Below are positions 9,624 through 20,177 of a stretch of DNA of 64,000 bases, piece by piece. The position numbers and the translations under genes are program-made. This DNA comes from Ruminococcus hominis (GTDB lineage: Bacteria; Bacillota; Clostridia; Lachnospirales; Lachnospiraceae). Every line of letters starts with the position of its first letter. Positions within the stretch are counted from its first letter, which is position 1. Under the pieces are notes generated by a model that had not been told where the DNA came from, did no database searches, and worked only from the letters and a program-made list of their open reading frames with translations. The stretch spans positions 558,001 to 622,000 of the forward strand of contig NZ_JACOPE010000001.1 in NCBI RefSeq assembly GCF_014287355.1, read 5' to 3'.

Positions 9624-10769
9624 ATGGAAAATAATTTTAAAGATTTTGATACAACGCCTACATTGACATTAGATCCATTTCAAACAGCAGAAGAGAAACA
9701 AGAACCGGCTGTGGTAGAAGAAAAGAAAGAAGAAGTTATAGCGGAAGAAAATGTTTTGTCAGAAGAAGAAAGGCAGATGGCGGAGAAATTTGCAGAGCAG
9801 ATTGATCTTACAAATTCTAATATGATTCTGCAGTATGGAGCAGGCACACAAAAGAAGATGGCGGATTTTTCGGAAAGTGCACTGGAGAATGTGAGAACAA
9901 AAGATCTTGGCGAAGTGGGTAATTTGTTGAGCGGTGTAGTAAAGGAACTGAAATCTTTTGATGAAGAGGAAGAAAAAGGATTTCTGGGAATATTTAAGAA
10001 AAGCTCAAACAAGCTCACAGCAATGAAAACAAAGTATGCCAAGGCAGAGACGAATGTAAATCAAATATGTAAAGTGCTGGAATCACATCAGGTTCAGCTT
10101 ATGAAAGATGTTGCACTTCTGGATAAGATGTATGAATTGAATCTTACTTATTATAAAGAATTAACTATGTACATTGTAGCCGGAAAGAAAAAATTAAATG
10201 AAGTCAGAAACGGAGAACTTCAGGATTTGTTACAGAAAGCACAGGCAACAGGGCTTGCAGAAGATGCACAGGCGGCGAAAGATTTAGATTCTATGTGTAA
10301 TCGCTTTGAAAAGAAATTACATGATCTTGAGCTGACTCGCCAGATTTCGATGCAGACAGCACCACAGATCAGACTGGTACAGGGAAATGATACGTTGATG
10401 GTAGAAAAAATCCAGTCGACGATTGTGAATACAATTCCGTTATGGAAGAGTCAGATGGTACTTGGGCTGGGAGTAGAACATTCTGCACAGGCGGCTGCAG
10501 CACAGCGTGAAGTGACAAATATGACAAATGAACTGTTGAAGAAAAATGCAGAGAAATTAAAGATGGCAACGATAGATACAGTGAAAGAGTCGGAGAGAGG
10601 AATCGTTGATATCGAGACATTAAAACAGACAAACGAATCCTTGATCTCTACATTAGATGAGGTGATGCATATTCAGCAGGAAGGCCGTGAAAAACGAAAA
10701 GCAGCGGAGCAGGAGATGCAGAAACTGGAGTTGGATTTGAAACAAAAATTGTTGCAGATCCAGAAGTAA
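9624..10769 (+). CDS. TelA/KlaA-family toxic anion resistance protein
   Basis: A 381-residue, mostly helical protein of the TelA family, first linked to tellurite resistance on plasmids and found in Bacillus as YaaN/YceH; its molecular function is unresolved. The acidic N-terminus (about 1-45) is low complexity. The TelA domain follows, with the recognisable IRLVQGNDTLMVEKIQSTIV and IPLWKSQMVLGLGVEHSAQA segments and a C-terminal coiled coil. No signal peptide or membrane segment is seen. It forms a two-gene unit with the XpaC-like gene; no tellurium genes are near, so a general membrane or stress role is more likely than metal detoxification. Confidence 0.85.
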   Translation: MENNFKDFDTTPTLTLDPFQTAEEKQEPAVVEEKKEEVIAEENVLSEEERQMAEKFAEQIDLTNSNMILQYGAGTQKKMADFSESALENVRTKDLGEVGNLLSGVVKELKSFDEEEEKGFLGIFKKSSNKLTAMKTKYAKAETNVNQICKVLESHQVQLMKDVALLDKMYELNLTYYKELTMYIVAGKKKLNEVRNGELQDLLQKAQATGLAEDAQAAKDLDSMCNRFEKKLHDLELTRQISMQTAPQIRLVQGNDTLMVEKIQSTIVNTIPLWKSQMVLGLGVEHSAQAAAAQREVTNMTNELLKKNAEKLKMATIDTVKESERGIVDIETLKQTNESLISTLDEVMHIQQEGREKRKAAEQEMQKLELDLKQKLLQIQK

Positions 10770-10800
10770 TAAGAGGTGGAAATGCAGTTACTGTTCACTC

Positions 10801-10830
10801 CCGTGTCAATCACTACGCTGATTGACACGG
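10801..10830 (+). repeat. Perfect hairpin with six-base loop, proS upstream flank
   Basis: Twelve perfectly paired bases (10801-10812 with 10819-10830) around the loop CTACGC. The arm CCGTGTCAATCA recurs in a second hairpin after proS (12720-12761). It may end the telA transcript, though no proper T-run follows (ACGTTTTACC). Confidence 0.7.
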
Positions 10831-10855
10831 AGGATGCACGTTTTACCTTGAACGG

Positions 10856-10896
10856 CATCTCGCCCATCGCCAAAGGCGATTTAAAATGGCGAGATG
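10856..10896 (+). repeat. Nested hairpin upstream of the proS leader
   Basis: The outer arms CATCTCGCC and GGCGAGATG pair perfectly and enclose a second small hairpin ATCGCC-AAA-GGCGAT. The structure is followed by a short T-containing stretch (GCGTTTGCC), so it is a poor terminator by itself. Its function is unknown. Confidence 0.6.
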
Positions 10897-10939
10897 CGTT
10901 TGCCTATCTTGACATTTTTGGGTAATTCGGGTAAAATTG

Positions 10940-11190
10940 CAACGATATGTGATATGAGCGTTGAACAGGGTTAGTATATGTTGGAGACGGCACAGAGAGG
11001 GAATCATTTGCTGGGAGATTTCTGCGGAGATAATATAGAACCTGCCTGGGAGCTTCTGTATGAAAGTACAGCGTAAGTCAGCGTTAATGACAGATAAAGA
11101 GAATCACAACAGTGGTTAATTAGGGTGGTACCGCCGAGAACTTCGGTCCCTTTTCGTTTGGAAGGGAATGGAAGTTCCCGGCGTTTTTTA
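10940..11190 (+). promoter_or_regulatory. T-box riboswitch controlling proS
   Basis: The canonical T-box sequence AGGGTGGTACCGCC lies at 11122-11135. A terminator stem follows: CGCCG-AGAACTTC from 11132 pairs with GAAGTTC-CCGGCG ending at 11183, then six T. The T-box strand is part of the terminator arm, so uncharged tRNA binding would favour the antiterminator. The Stem I side runs from about 10940 to 11085. A CCT triplet at 11041-11043 sits where a proline specifier is expected, which fits the downstream prolyl-tRNA synthetase. The 5' boundary and the specifier position are approximate. Confidence 0.88.
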
Positions 11191-11267
11191 TTTCCGAAGG
11201 CAGGTGCATTTTTAGAAATGAAAAATGTATTCCGATAAAAATAAAATAAAAAGAAAGGAAAGCAGCA

Positions 11268-12710
11268 ATGGCAAAAGAAAAGAAATTAGTACAGTCAATT
11301 ACAGCAAGAGATGAGGATTTTGCACAGTGGTACACAGATGTTGTACGCGAAGCAAAGTTATGTGATTATTCAGGAGTAAAAGGATGTCTGAATTATCTTC
11401 CGAATGGCTATGCAATCTGGGAAAATATCCAGGCAAATCTTGATAAGAGATTTAAAGAAACAGGAGTGCAGAATGTATATCTTCCTGTTTTGATTCCAGA
11501 GTCATTACTTCAGAAAGAGAAAGATCATATTGAAGGTTTCGCACCGGAAGTTGCATGGGTAACAAAAGGTGGCGAAGAGCCTCTTCAGGAGAGATTCTGT
11601 ATCAGACCTACATCAGAAACATTATTCTGTGATGTATGGAGCAAGACAGTGCAGTCTTATCGTGATCTTCCAAAGGTTTGGAATCAGTGGTGCTCTGTAT
11701 TGCGTTGGGAAAAGACAACAAGACCATTCCTTCGTTCAAGAGAATTTTTATGGCAGGAAGGTCATACGATCCATGCAACATATGAAGAAGCAGAAGAACG
11801 TACATTAATGATGCGTGATGTATACAAAGATTTTGTAGAAAATGATCTTGCTATTCCGCTTGTTACAGGAAAGAAAACACCAAGCGAGAAATTTGCAGGA
11901 GCAGAAGATACTTATACAATTGAAGCACTGATGCATGACGGAAAAGCTCTGCAGTCAGGTACAAGCCATTTCTTTGGAAATGCATTTGCAGATGCTTATG
12001 GAATCAGTTACTCAGATAAAGAGAACAAGCTTCACAGTGTATATGAGACATCATGGGGATTGTCTACACGTATTATTGGAGCAATCATTATGGTACATGG
12101 TGATGACAGTGGTCTGGTACTTCCACCACACATCGCACCGGTTCAGACAAGAGTAGTTCCGATTGCCCAGCATAAAGAAGGTGTCTTAGACAAAGCAAAT
12201 GAATTACTTGCAGCATTAAAGGCAGCAGGATATCGTGCAGAGATTGATGATTCAGAGAAGAGCCCTGGATGGAAGTTTAGTGAGCAGGAGATGCTTGGAA
12301 TCCCTACACGTATTGAAATCGGACCAAAAGATATCGAAAACGGACAGGTTGTTATTGTACGTCGTGATACAAGAGAAAAGATTGTGGTTGCTTTAGATGA
12401 AATCGAAACAAGATTGTCAGAAATTCTTGAAGACATTCAGAAAGCACTTTTTGAGAAAGCAAAAGCGTTTAGAGATTCACATATTCACACAGCAACAAAC
12501 ATGGATGAGATGAAAGACATCGCTGAAAACCAGATTGGATTTATCCGTGCAATGTGGTGTGGAGATGATGCTTGTGAAGAAGCAATCAAAGACCAGACAG
12601 GCGGGGTGACATCAAGATGTATTCCAGAAGAACAGGAAGAAATTTCTAATGTATGTGTATGTTGCGGAAAACCTGCTAAACATATGGTATATTGGGGAAA
12701 AGCATATTAA
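11268..12710 (+). CDS. proS: Prolyl-tRNA synthetase, short archaeal/eukaryote-type (ProS type 3)
   Basis: Charges tRNA-Pro with proline. At 480 residues it has the class II catalytic core ([21 protein letters not shown], with the motif 2 region [19 protein letters not shown]) followed by the anticodon-binding domain, and a C-terminal zinc-domain-like region containing [10 protein letters not shown] and [14 protein letters not shown]. It ends in Tyr, as type 3 ProRS proteins do. It lacks the roughly 180-residue editing insertion of the common bacterial ProRS. It is preceded by a T-box leader, so expression should rise when proline or charged tRNA-Pro is scarce. The ATG follows an AAAGGAAAG ribosome site. 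Confidence 0.96.
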   Translation: MAKEKKLVQSITARDEDFAQWYTDVVREAKLCDYSGVKGCLNYLPNGYAIWENIQANLDKRFKETGVQNVYLPVLIPESLLQKEKDHIEGFAPEVAWVTKGGEEPLQERFCIRPTSETLFCDVWSKTVQSYRDLPKVWNQWCSVLRWEKTTRPFLRSREFLWQEGHTIHATYEEAEERTLMMRDVYKDFVENDLAIPLVTGKKTPSEKFAGAEDTYTIEALMHDGKALQSGTSHFFGNAFADAYGISYSDKENKLHSVYETSWGLSTRIIGAIIMVHGDDSGLVLPPHIAPVQTRVVPIAQHKEGVLDKANELLAALKAAGYRAEIDDSEKSPGWKFSEQEMLGIPTRIEIGPKDIENGQVVIVRRDTREKIVVALDEIETRLSEILEDIQKALFEKAKAFRDSHIHTATNMDEMKDIAENQIGFIRAMWCGDDACEEAIKDQTGGVTSRCIPEEQEEISNVCVCCGKPAKHMVYWGKAY

Positions 12711-12719
12711 GATTTACTG

Positions 12720-12761
12720 CATCCTCCGTGTCAATCACCTTATTGGTTGGCACGGAGGATG
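12720..12761 (+). repeat. Hairpin with six-base loop after proS
   Basis: An 18-base-pair stem (12720-12737 with 12744-12761, two G-T pairs) with the loop CCTTAT. The stem contains the same CCGTGTCAATCA arm as the hairpin upstream of the T-box. It can act as the proS terminator, but only TTTTAAAAT follows it, so termination strength is uncertain. Confidence 0.65.
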
Positions 12762-12789
12762 TACATTTTAAAATAATGCTGAAAACCCC

Positions 12790-12919
12790 TTGACTTTTCG
12801 CTGAAAACATACTAAACTAACAAGCGTGCACACGAGCATACTATGTTTTTGTGCGCTAAATTACAAAAGATAATATGAATTTATTATCTGCAACCCCTCA
12901 TTCTCATAAGAGATGAGGC
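12790..12919 (+). promoter_or_regulatory. Promoter and leader of the str operon
   Basis: TTGACT at 12790-12795, a 17-base spacer and TAAACT at 12813-12818 form a good vegetative promoter. The leader of roughly 120 bases contains a small hairpin (CCTCAT with ATGAGG, 12896-12918) just before the rpsL ribosome site. Whether the leader regulates translation is not shown. Confidence 0.55.
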
Positions 12920-12945
12920 AACGAAATCATAGGAGGTGAAAAAGA

Positions 12946-13365
12946 ATGCCAACATTTAACCAGTTAGTTAGAAAAGGACGTCAGACTTCTGAAAAGAAAT
13001 CTACAGCACCAGCTCTTCAGAAAGGATACAACTCACTGAAGAAACGTGCAACTGATGTATCTGCACCACAGAAAAGAGGTGTTTGTACAGCAGTTAAGAC
13101 AGCTACACCTAAAAAACCTAACTCAGCTCTTAGAAAGATCGCCAGAGTTCGTCTTTCTAACGGAATCGAAGTAACAAGCTATATCCCAGGAGAAGGACAC
13201 AACCTTCAGGAACATAGTGTTGTTCTTATCCGTGGAGGAAGAGTTAAGGACCTGCCAGGTACAAGATACCACATCGTTCGTGGAACACTTGATACAGCAG
13301 GAGTTGCTAAGAGAAGACAGGCTCGTTCTAAATACGGCGCTAAGAGACCAAAAGACGCTAAATAA
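12946..13365 (+). CDS. rpsL: 30S ribosomal protein S12
   Basis: Component of the decoding centre of the small ribosomal subunit. The 139 residues carry the conserved [11 protein letters not shown] start, the [17 protein letters not shown] core and the [17 protein letters not shown] loop that holds the streptomycin-resistance positions. The lysine of TPKKPNS is present, so the protein looks wild type for streptomycin binding. GGAGGTG lies 7 bases before the ATG. It is the first gene of the str operon and uses strongly biased codons typical of highly expressed genes. Confidence 0.98.
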   Translation: MPTFNQLVRKGRQTSEKKSTAPALQKGYNSLKKRATDVSAPQKRGVCTAVKTATPKKPNSALRKIARVRLSNGIEVTSYIPGEGHNLQEHSVVLIRGGRVKDLPGTRYHIVRGTLDTAGVAKRRQARSKYGAKRPKDAK

Positions 13366-14035
<670 letters not shown>

Positions 14036-14047
14036 TAGGAGGCTACA

Positions 14048-16165
14048 ATGGCTGGAAGAGAATATCCATTAGAGAGAACTAGAAACATTGGTATCATGGC
14101 TCATATCGATGCCGGTAAGACTACACTGACAGAGCGTATTCTTTACTATACTGGTGTTAACTATAAAATTGGTGATACTCATGAAGGTACTGCTACTATG
14201 GACTGGATGGAACAGGAGCAGGAAAGAGGTATCACAATTACTTCAGCCGCTACAACATGTCATTGGACATTGGAAGATCACACAAAGCCAAAGGCTGGTG
14301 CTCTGGAACATCGTATCAATATCATTGATACTCCGGGACACGTTGACTTCACTGTAGAGGTTGAACGTTCACTTCGTGTACTTGATGGTGCTGTAGGTGT
14401 TTTCTGTGCTAAAGGTGGTGTAGAGCCACAGTCAGAAAACGTATGGCGTCAGGCAGACACATACAATGTACCAAGAATGGCGTTCATCAATAAGATGGAC
14501 ATTCTTGGAGCTGATTTCTACAATGCTGTAGAACAGATTAAAACAAGACTTGGTAAAAATGCAATTTGTCTTCAGTTGCCAATTGGTAAAGAAGATGAAT
14601 TCAAAGGAATCATTGATTTGATGGAAATGGAAGCTTATATCTACAATGATGAGAAGGGCGAAGATATTTCTGTTACAGAGATTCCGGAAGAAATGAAAGA
14701 TGAAGCAGAACTGTACCACACAGAGTTGGTAGAGAAAATCTGCGAGCTTGATGATGATCTTATGATGATGTATCTGGAAGGTGAAGAACCATCTATTGAT
14801 GATCTGAAAAAAGTTCTTCGTAAAGCTACATGCGAGTGTACAGCAGTTCCAGTATGTTGCGGTACAGCATATAGAAACAAAGGTGTTCAGAAACTTCTGG
14901 ATGCTATTATCGAATATATGCCAGCTCCAACAGACATTCCTCCAATCGAGGGTGTTGATGAGGATGGTAACGAAGTTGTAAGACATTCTTCAGATGAAGA
15001 ACCATTCTCAGCTTTGGCATTCAAGATTATGACAGACCCATTCGTAGGTAAGCTTGCTTATTTCCGTGTGTATTCTGGATCTATGAACTCAGGTTCATAC
15101 GTATTGAATGCAACAAAGAATAAGAAGGAACGTGTTGGACGTATCCTTCAGATGCATGCTAATAAGAGACAGGAACTTGACAAAGTATATGCAGGTGATA
15201 TCGCAGCTGCTATCGGATTTAAATTCACTACAACAGGTGATACAATCTGTGACGAGCAGCATCCTGTAATTCTTGAGTCTATGGAATTCCCAGAGCCTGT
15301 TATCGAGCTTGCTATCGAGCCTAAGACAAAAGCTTCCCAGGGTAAACTTGGTGAATCTCTTGCTAAACTGGCTGAAGAAGATCCTACTTTCCGTGCTCAT
15401 ACAGATCAGGAAACAGGACAGACAATCATCGCTGGTATGGGTGAGCTCCACTTAGAGATCATCGTTGATCGTCTTCTTCGTGAGTTCAAGGTAGAAGCTA
15501 ACGTAGGTGCACCACAGGTTGCTTACAAAGAGTCTATCACAAAAGCTACAGATATCGACAGCAAGTATGCTAAACAGTCTGGTGGACGTGGACAGTACGG
15601 ACACTGTAAAGTTAAATTCGAGCCAATGGATGTCAACGGTGAGGAGACATACAAGTTTGAGTCTACAGTAGTTGGTGGATCAATTCCTAAGGAATACATC
15701 CCAGCTGTAGGCGAAGGTATCGAAGAAGCTATGAAATCTGGTATCTTGGGAGGATTCCCGGTAGTTGGAGTTCATGCTACAGTATATGATGGTTCATACC
15801 ATGAGGTCGATTCAAGTGAAATGGCATTCCATATTGCAGGATCTCTTGCATTCAAGGATGCTATGAAACAGGGAGCACCAGTTCTTCTGGAGCCTATTAT
15901 GAAGGTTGAAGTAACAATGCCAGAAGAATACATGGGAGATGTTATCGGTGATATCAACTCTCGTCGTGGACGTATCGAAGGTATGGATGATCTTGGCGGC
16001 GGTAAGATCGTTCGTGGATATGTTCCATTGTCAGAAATGTTTGGATACTCTACAGACCTTCGTTCTAAAACACAGGGACGTGGTAACTACTCAATGTTCT
16101 TCGAGAGCTATGAGCCAGTACCAAAGTCTGTACAGGAAAAAGTATTATCAAACAAAAACGCATAA
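14048..16165 (+). CDS. fusA: Elongation factor G
   Basis: GTPase that drives ribosomal translocation and, with RRF, recycling. The 705 residues include the G1 motif AHIDAGKTT, the switch II motif DTPGHVDF, the NKMD specificity motif, and the later domains ending with the [21 protein letters not shown] tail. It is a canonical full-length EF-G, not a TetM-like ribosome protection protein, judging by its place in the str operon and the intact domain IV segment. AGGAGG precedes the ATG closely after rpsG. Confidence 0.97.
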   Translation: MAGREYPLERTRNIGIMAHIDAGKTTLTERILYYTGVNYKIGDTHEGTATMDWMEQEQERGITITSAATTCHWTLEDHTKPKAGALEHRINIIDTPGHVDFTVEVERSLRVLDGAVGVFCAKGGVEPQSENVWRQADTYNVPRMAFINKMDILGADFYNAVEQIKTRLGKNAICLQLPIGKEDEFKGIIDLMEMEAYIYNDEKGEDISVTEIPEEMKDEAELYHTELVEKICELDDDLMMMYLEGEEPSIDDLKKVLRKATCECTAVPVCCGTAYRNKGVQKLLDAIIEYMPAPTDIPPIEGVDEDGNEVVRHSSDEEPFSALAFKIMTDPFVGKLAYFRVYSGSMNSGSYVLNATKNKKERVGRILQMHANKRQELDKVYAGDIAAAIGFKFTTTGDTICDEQHPVILESMEFPEPVIELAIEPKTKASQGKLGESLAKLAEEDPTFRAHTDQETGQTIIAGMGELHLEIIVDRLLREFKVEANVGAPQVAYKESITKATDIDSKYAKQSGGRGQYGHCKVKFEPMDVNGEETYKFESTVVGGSIPKEYIPAVGEGIEEAMKSGILGGFPVVGVHATVYDGSYHEVDSSEMAFHIAGSLAFKDAMKQGAPVLLEPIMKVEVTMPEEYMGDVIGDINSRRGRIEGMDDLGGGKIVRGYVPLSEMFGYSTDLRSKTQGRGNYSMFFESYEPVPKSVQEKVLSNKNA

Positions 16166-16181
16166 ATTGTTATAAAAACGC

Positions 16182-16210
16182 TTGAAAATCGGCCGGCTTT
16201 GAAATATAAT
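16182..16210 (+). promoter_or_regulatory. Predicted tuf promoter
   Basis: TTGAAA at 16182-16187, a 17-base spacer and a perfect TATAAT at 16205-16210. A second TATAAT occurs about 25 bases further on. This suggests that tuf is transcribed separately as well as from the str promoter. Confidence 0.6.
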
Positions 16211-16289
16211 CAAAGTTAGCCGAGTATAAAAGCGGATATAATAAGTAAATGCCTGAATTCAGGTTATATTTTCAAGGAGGACATTCAAA

Positions 16290-17477
16290 ATGGCTAAAGC
16301 TAAATTTGAAAGAAACAAACCACATTGTAATATTGGTACAATCGGTCACGTTGACCACGGTAAAACAACTCTGACAGCTGCTATCACAAAAGTTCTGTCT
16401 GAAAGAGTTGAAGGTAACGCAGCTGTTGATTTCGAGAACATCGATAAAGCTCCAGAAGAAAGAGAGCGTGGTATCACAATTTCTACAGCTCACGTTGAGT
16501 ATGAGACAGCAAAACGTCACTATGCACACGTTGACTGCCCAGGACATGCTGACTACGTTAAAAACATGATCACTGGTGCTGCTCAGATGGATGGAGCTAT
16601 CCTTGTAGTAGCTGCTACAGATGGTGTTATGGCTCAGACAAAAGAGCATATCCTTCTTTCTCGTCAGGTTAACGTACCATACATCGTTGTTTTCTTGAAC
16701 AAATGTGATATGGTTGATGACGAAGAGCTTATCGAATTAGTAGAGATGGAAGTTAACGAAGTACTTGAAGAGTATGAATTCACAGATTGCCCAATCATCA
16801 AAGGTTCAGCTCTGAAAGCTCTTGAAGATCCAATGGGACCATGGGGAGACAAGATCATGGAACTTATGGATACTGTAGATGAGTACATCCCAGATCCAGA
16901 GCGTGATACAGACAAACCATTCCTTATGCCAGTAGAGGACGTATTCTCTATCACAGGACGTGGTACAGTTGCTACAGGTAGAGTAGAGCGTGGTACACTT
17001 CACGTTTCTGATGAAGTAGAAATCATCGGTATCCATGAGGACGTTAAGAAAACTGTTGTAACAGGTATCGAGATGTTCCGTAAACTTCTTGATGAGGCTC
17101 AGGCTGGAGATAACATTGGAGCACTTCTTCGTGGTATTCAGAGAACAGAAATCGAAAGAGGACAGGTTCTTATCAAACCAGGTACAGTAACATGCCACAA
17201 GAAATTTACATGCCAGGTTTACGTATTAACAAAAGATGAAGGTGGACGTCATACTCCATTCTTCAACAACTATCGTCCACAGTTCTACTTCAGAACAACA
17301 GACGTAACAGGTGTTTGCGAGCTTCCAGAAGGAATCGAAATGTGCATGCCTGGAGATAACGTAGAGATGACAGTTGAACTGATTCATCCAGTAGCTATGG
17401 AAGAAGGACTTCGTTTCGCTATCCGTGAAGGTGGACGTACAGTAGGTTCTGGTACAGTAGCTAAAATTATTGAGTAA
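16290..17477 (+). CDS. tuf: Elongation factor Tu
   Basis: GTPase that delivers aminoacyl-tRNA to the ribosome. The 395 residues show GHVDHGKTT, the switch I segment [16 protein letters not shown], the [12 protein letters not shown] switch II motif and NKCDM. Domains 2 and 3 are complete, ending [11 protein letters not shown]. The ribosome site is AAGGAGG. Codon use is strongly biased as in the other str genes. A strong terminator follows. Whether a second tuf copy exists elsewhere cannot be seen. Confidence 0.98.
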   Translation: MAKAKFERNKPHCNIGTIGHVDHGKTTLTAAITKVLSERVEGNAAVDFENIDKAPEERERGITISTAHVEYETAKRHYAHVDCPGHADYVKNMITGAAQMDGAILVVAATDGVMAQTKEHILLSRQVNVPYIVVFLNKCDMVDDEELIELVEMEVNEVLEEYEFTDCPIIKGSALKALEDPMGPWGDKIMELMDTVDEYIPDPERDTDKPFLMPVEDVFSITGRGTVATGRVERGTLHVSDEVEIIGIHEDVKKTVVTGIEMFRKLLDEAQAGDNIGALLRGIQRTEIERGQVLIKPGTVTCHKKFTCQVYVLTKDEGGRHTPFFNNYRPQFYFRTTDVTGVCELPEGIEMCMPGDNVEMTVELIHPVAMEEGLRFAIREGGRTVGSGTVAKIIE

Positions 17478-17513
17478 TCATAATCTGATTTAGATTTAAT
17501 ATTCGATATCAAA

Positions 17514-17547
17514 TCCCTAGAAACTTTATGTTTCTAGGGATTTTTTA
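17514..17547 (+). terminator. Rho-independent terminator after tuf
   Basis: An 11-base-pair perfect stem (17514-17524 with 17530-17540), loop TTTAT, then a run of six T. Confidence 0.92.
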
Positions 17548-17689
17548 TATATTAGAAAAGTGTTCTTTCCTAATATATAAAAATGCTCCGCGAGGATGTG
17601 CAAGATATATTCTTTAGTCTTTTTAGATAGAAATTGTTATGATATAATAAAAAGAAGAATGACTACAATTCAGAATGGAGGAAGAAATC

Positions 17690-18862
17690 ATGCTTAATTA
17701 TCAGAGAACAATTCCAACAAAACTTTATTTTGGTAAAGGTCAGATAAGTCACTTAGAAGAGGCATTAAAATCATTTGGTAAGAATGTGCTATTGACATAT
17801 GGCGGAGGTTCTATCAAGAAAATAGGACTATATGATGAAGTGATGAAGATTTTGAATGAAGGTGGGTTTAATGTTACAGAGTTAAGTGGCATTGATCCAA
17901 ACCCACGTATAGAATCAGTTACAGAAGGCGTAAGAATATGCCGTGAGAAAGATATCGATGTGATACTCGCGGTCGGTGGCGGAAGTACTCTTGATTGTTC
18001 GAAGGCAATTGCTGTCGGAACATATTATGAGGGTGACGACATGTGGGAGATGGTTGTGAATGCAGAAGGAATTGCTGAAAAAGCAGTTCCCCTTGTAACG
18101 ATTCTGACATTAAGTGCTACAGGCTCGGAATATGATGGAGGCGGAGTTATCTCCAATATGAATACGAATCAAAAATTAGGAAGATCATATACTTATCCGG
18201 CTGTGTCAATCTGTGATCCAACGTATACTTTTTCAGTTTCTCCGTATCAGACAGCAGCAGGTTCGGCTGATATTATGAGCCATATTATGGAAGATTATTT
18301 TTCGAGAACAGATGACAGCGATTTGTCAGATGGTATTGCGGAAACAATTCTTCGTTCAGTGATGAAAAATTGCCCAATTGCAATAAAAGAGCCGGATAAT
18401 TACAGTGCAAGAGCGAATTTGATGACAAATTCTTCCATCGCATGTTCAGGAATACCAGCTTACGGCAAACAGGAGACAGGGTGGCCTTGTCATGCTATGG
18501 AACATGAATTGTCAGCATTTTATGATATTACTCATGGAGTAGGACTTGCCATTCTGACACCAAGATGGATGCGTCATATTCTTGCAAAGGACAGTACTGC
18601 TACAGGAAGATTTGTAAAATTTGCAAGAAACGTAATGGGCTTAGACGGCGAAGATGAAGCGAAGCTTGCATTAGCAGGTATTGATGCCCTGGAAGAATAT
18701 TTTAAATCTACGGGCATTCCGATGACACTTACAGAGCTTGGAATAGATGAGGAGCATTTTGAAGTAATGGCAGATCATGCGAATGAAGAAGGATATTTAA
18801 AGGATGCATATGTGGCGTTGACAAATGAAGATATTATCCAGATTTACAAAGCATGTTTATAA
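17690..18862 (+). CDS. Iron-containing alcohol dehydrogenase (BDH/YqhD-like)
   Basis: NAD(P)H-dependent group III alcohol dehydrogenase, probably reducing an aldehyde such as butyraldehyde to the alcohol during fermentation; substrate not determinable. I place the start at ATG 17690 (390 residues), because GGAGG sits 8 bases before it while an upstream in-frame ATG would include the ribosome site. The GGGS nucleotide motif (AVGGGSTLDCSKAIA), the TLSATGSEYDGGGVISN region and the metal ligands in the segment HAMEHELSAFYDITHGVGLAIL are intact. An extended -10 TGATATAAT lies at about 17640-17648. It ends 48 bases before scrR, with no terminator between. Confidence 0.9.
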   Translation: MLNYQRTIPTKLYFGKGQISHLEEALKSFGKNVLLTYGGGSIKKIGLYDEVMKILNEGGFNVTELSGIDPNPRIESVTEGVRICREKDIDVILAVGGGSTLDCSKAIAVGTYYEGDDMWEMVVNAEGIAEKAVPLVTILTLSATGSEYDGGGVISNMNTNQKLGRSYTYPAVSICDPTYTFSVSPYQTAAGSADIMSHIMEDYFSRTDDSDLSDGIAETILRSVMKNCPIAIKEPDNYSARANLMTNSSIACSGIPAYGKQETGWPCHAMEHELSAFYDITHGVGLAILTPRWMRHILAKDSTATGRFVKFARNVMGLDGEDEAKLALAGIDALEEYFKSTGIPMTLTELGIDEEHFEVMADHANEEGYLKDAYVALTNEDIIQIYKACL

Positions 18863-18910
18863 GTGGATGTAGATGTGGTAAAAATTAAAAGTATACTAGG
18901 AGAGTAAAAA

Positions 18911-19891
18911 ATGACGGTAACAGAGATTGCAAAGCTTGCCGGTGTGTCAAAAGCTTGTGTGTCAAGATATTTTAATCATGGATATGTAAGTGAAGAGAAG
19001 AGAAAAAAAATAAAAGAAGTTATTGAGCAGACAGGATATGTTCCTAGTAAAAAAATGCAGTCGCAGCTACAAACAGTGAAACCAACAATCGGAGTAATTA
19101 TTCCAAAGATAAATTCGGAGAGTATATCGCGGGTTATTGCCGGAATATCCCAGGTTTTAAATCGTGAAGGATATCGTATGTTGCTCGCAGATACAGAAAA
19201 TAGTATAGAGAAAGAAATCCAGTATTTGCAGTCATTTAAGCAGGATAATCTGGCAGGAATCATATTTAGTGCTACGATTATTACAAAACAGCATCTTGAA
19301 TTGTTACAATCGTTGACAGTTCCGATTGTTATTTTAAGCCAGAATGTGCCGGAATTTTCGTGTGTGTATCATGATGATTATGGGGCTGCGGCTGCGATGG
19401 CAGAAAAGCTGATCGGGCTTAAAAGAAAGAACTATGGAGCAGTTTTGGTTACTTCCGAAGATAAAGCGGCAGGAGATGCGAGATGCAATGGATTTATGGA
19501 TACGATGAAGAAAAATCATATTCAGCTCAATGATAAAGCAATTACGTATTCTGACTTTTCGTTGGAGTCAGGGTATGATGCAGCAGAAAAACTCTTTTCA
19601 CAGGCTCCGGATACAGAGGCTGTTTTCTGCGCAACAGATACGATTGCAATTGGAGTAATACAATATTTAAAAGGAATTGGAAAGCGGATACCGGAAGATG
19701 TTGCAGTTACTGGAATCGGGCATTCGCGTATGACAGAAATTATATCACCAACAGTGACAACAGCACATTTATTCTATAAATCTACTGGAATTGAAGGTGC
19801 TGATATGTTGATAAAAATAATTGACAGTGGAATAGACATGAAGAACAAATTGAAAATGGGATTTGAAGTGATACAGCAAGAGTCTTGTTGA
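18911..19891 (+). CDS. scrR: LacI-family repressor of the sucrose operon
   Basis: 326 residues with an N-terminal LacI helix-turn-helix (TVTEIAKLAGVSKACVSRYFN) and a periplasmic-binding-like effector domain (about 60-320). The start of the second helix reads KACVSRYFN rather than the usual SVSRVLN. The neighbouring PTS transporter, sucrose-6-phosphate hydrolase and fructokinase make it the likely ScrR, which would release DNA on binding a phosphorylated sugar. Repeated ATATGAAAC sequences at the scrA promoter and within its own terminator palindrome are candidate sites. The effector is inferred. Confidence 0.85.
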   Translation: MTVTEIAKLAGVSKACVSRYFNHGYVSEEKRKKIKEVIEQTGYVPSKKMQSQLQTVKPTIGVIIPKINSESISRVIAGISQVLNREGYRMLLADTENSIEKEIQYLQSFKQDNLAGIIFSATIITKQHLELLQSLTVPIVILSQNVPEFSCVYHDDYGAAAAMAEKLIGLKRKNYGAVLVTSEDKAAGDARCNGFMDTMKKNHIQLNDKAITYSDFSLESGYDAAEKLFSQAPDTEAVFCATDTIAIGVIQYLKGIGKRIPEDVAVTGIGHSRMTEIISPTVTTAHLFYKSTGIEGADMLIKIIDSGIDMKNKLKMGFEVIQQESC

Positions 19892-19916
19892 TATGAAACA
19901 AAGAAAGATGAAATAT

Positions 19917-19955
19917 AAGCTAAATATGAAACAGCGTTTCATATTTAGCTTTTTT
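19917..19955 (+). terminator. scrR terminator, also an operator-like palindrome
   Basis: A 16-base-pair perfect stem (19917-19932 with 19936-19951) with a three-base loop, followed by five T. Its core ATATGAAAC-AGC-GTTTCATAT is a perfect inverted repeat of the ATATGAAA motif found at the scrA promoter, so the DNA may also bind the repressor. Confidence 0.85.
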
Positions 19956-20092
19956 CGTACAATTTTAAAAAGTGCGATTGATTGTTAAAAATCAAGAGGG
20001 GCTGTGAAAACATAGTAATGCATCTGTCACAAAGAATATGAATTTGGCATTATGCATAATTTTCGATGTGAAAAATTATGAAATAATTCTAA

Positions 20093-20138
20093 TTGAAAAT
20101 ATGAAACAATGTGGTACAATATGAAATAGATATGAAAC
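20093..20138 (+). promoter_or_regulatory. scrA promoter with ATATGAAA half-sites
   Basis: TTGAAA at 20093-20098, a 16-base spacer and TACAAT at 20115-20120 with a TGG extension form a promoter. Direct ATATGAAA(C/T) copies start at 20099, 20119 and 20130: one lies in the spacer and two overlap or follow the -10 box, positions suited to repression. Confidence 0.6.
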
Positions 20139-20177
20139 AAATATAAAAAATATATAAAACATGAAGGAGGTATTCAG

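Noticed and set aside
10856..10896. Hairpin as the start of T-box Stem I
   Set aside because: It lies more than 140 bases before the specifier candidate and forms an independent closed hairpin; the T-box Stem I can be placed after about 10940.
14432..14986. 184-codon frame on the minus strand inside fusA
   Set aside because: Overlaps the conserved EF-G coding sequence completely; no domain, no ribosome site.
14048..16165. Ribosomal protection protein (tetracycline resistance) instead of EF-G
   Set aside because: Str operon context between rpsG and tuf and an ordinary full-length EF-G sequence make fusA the clear call.
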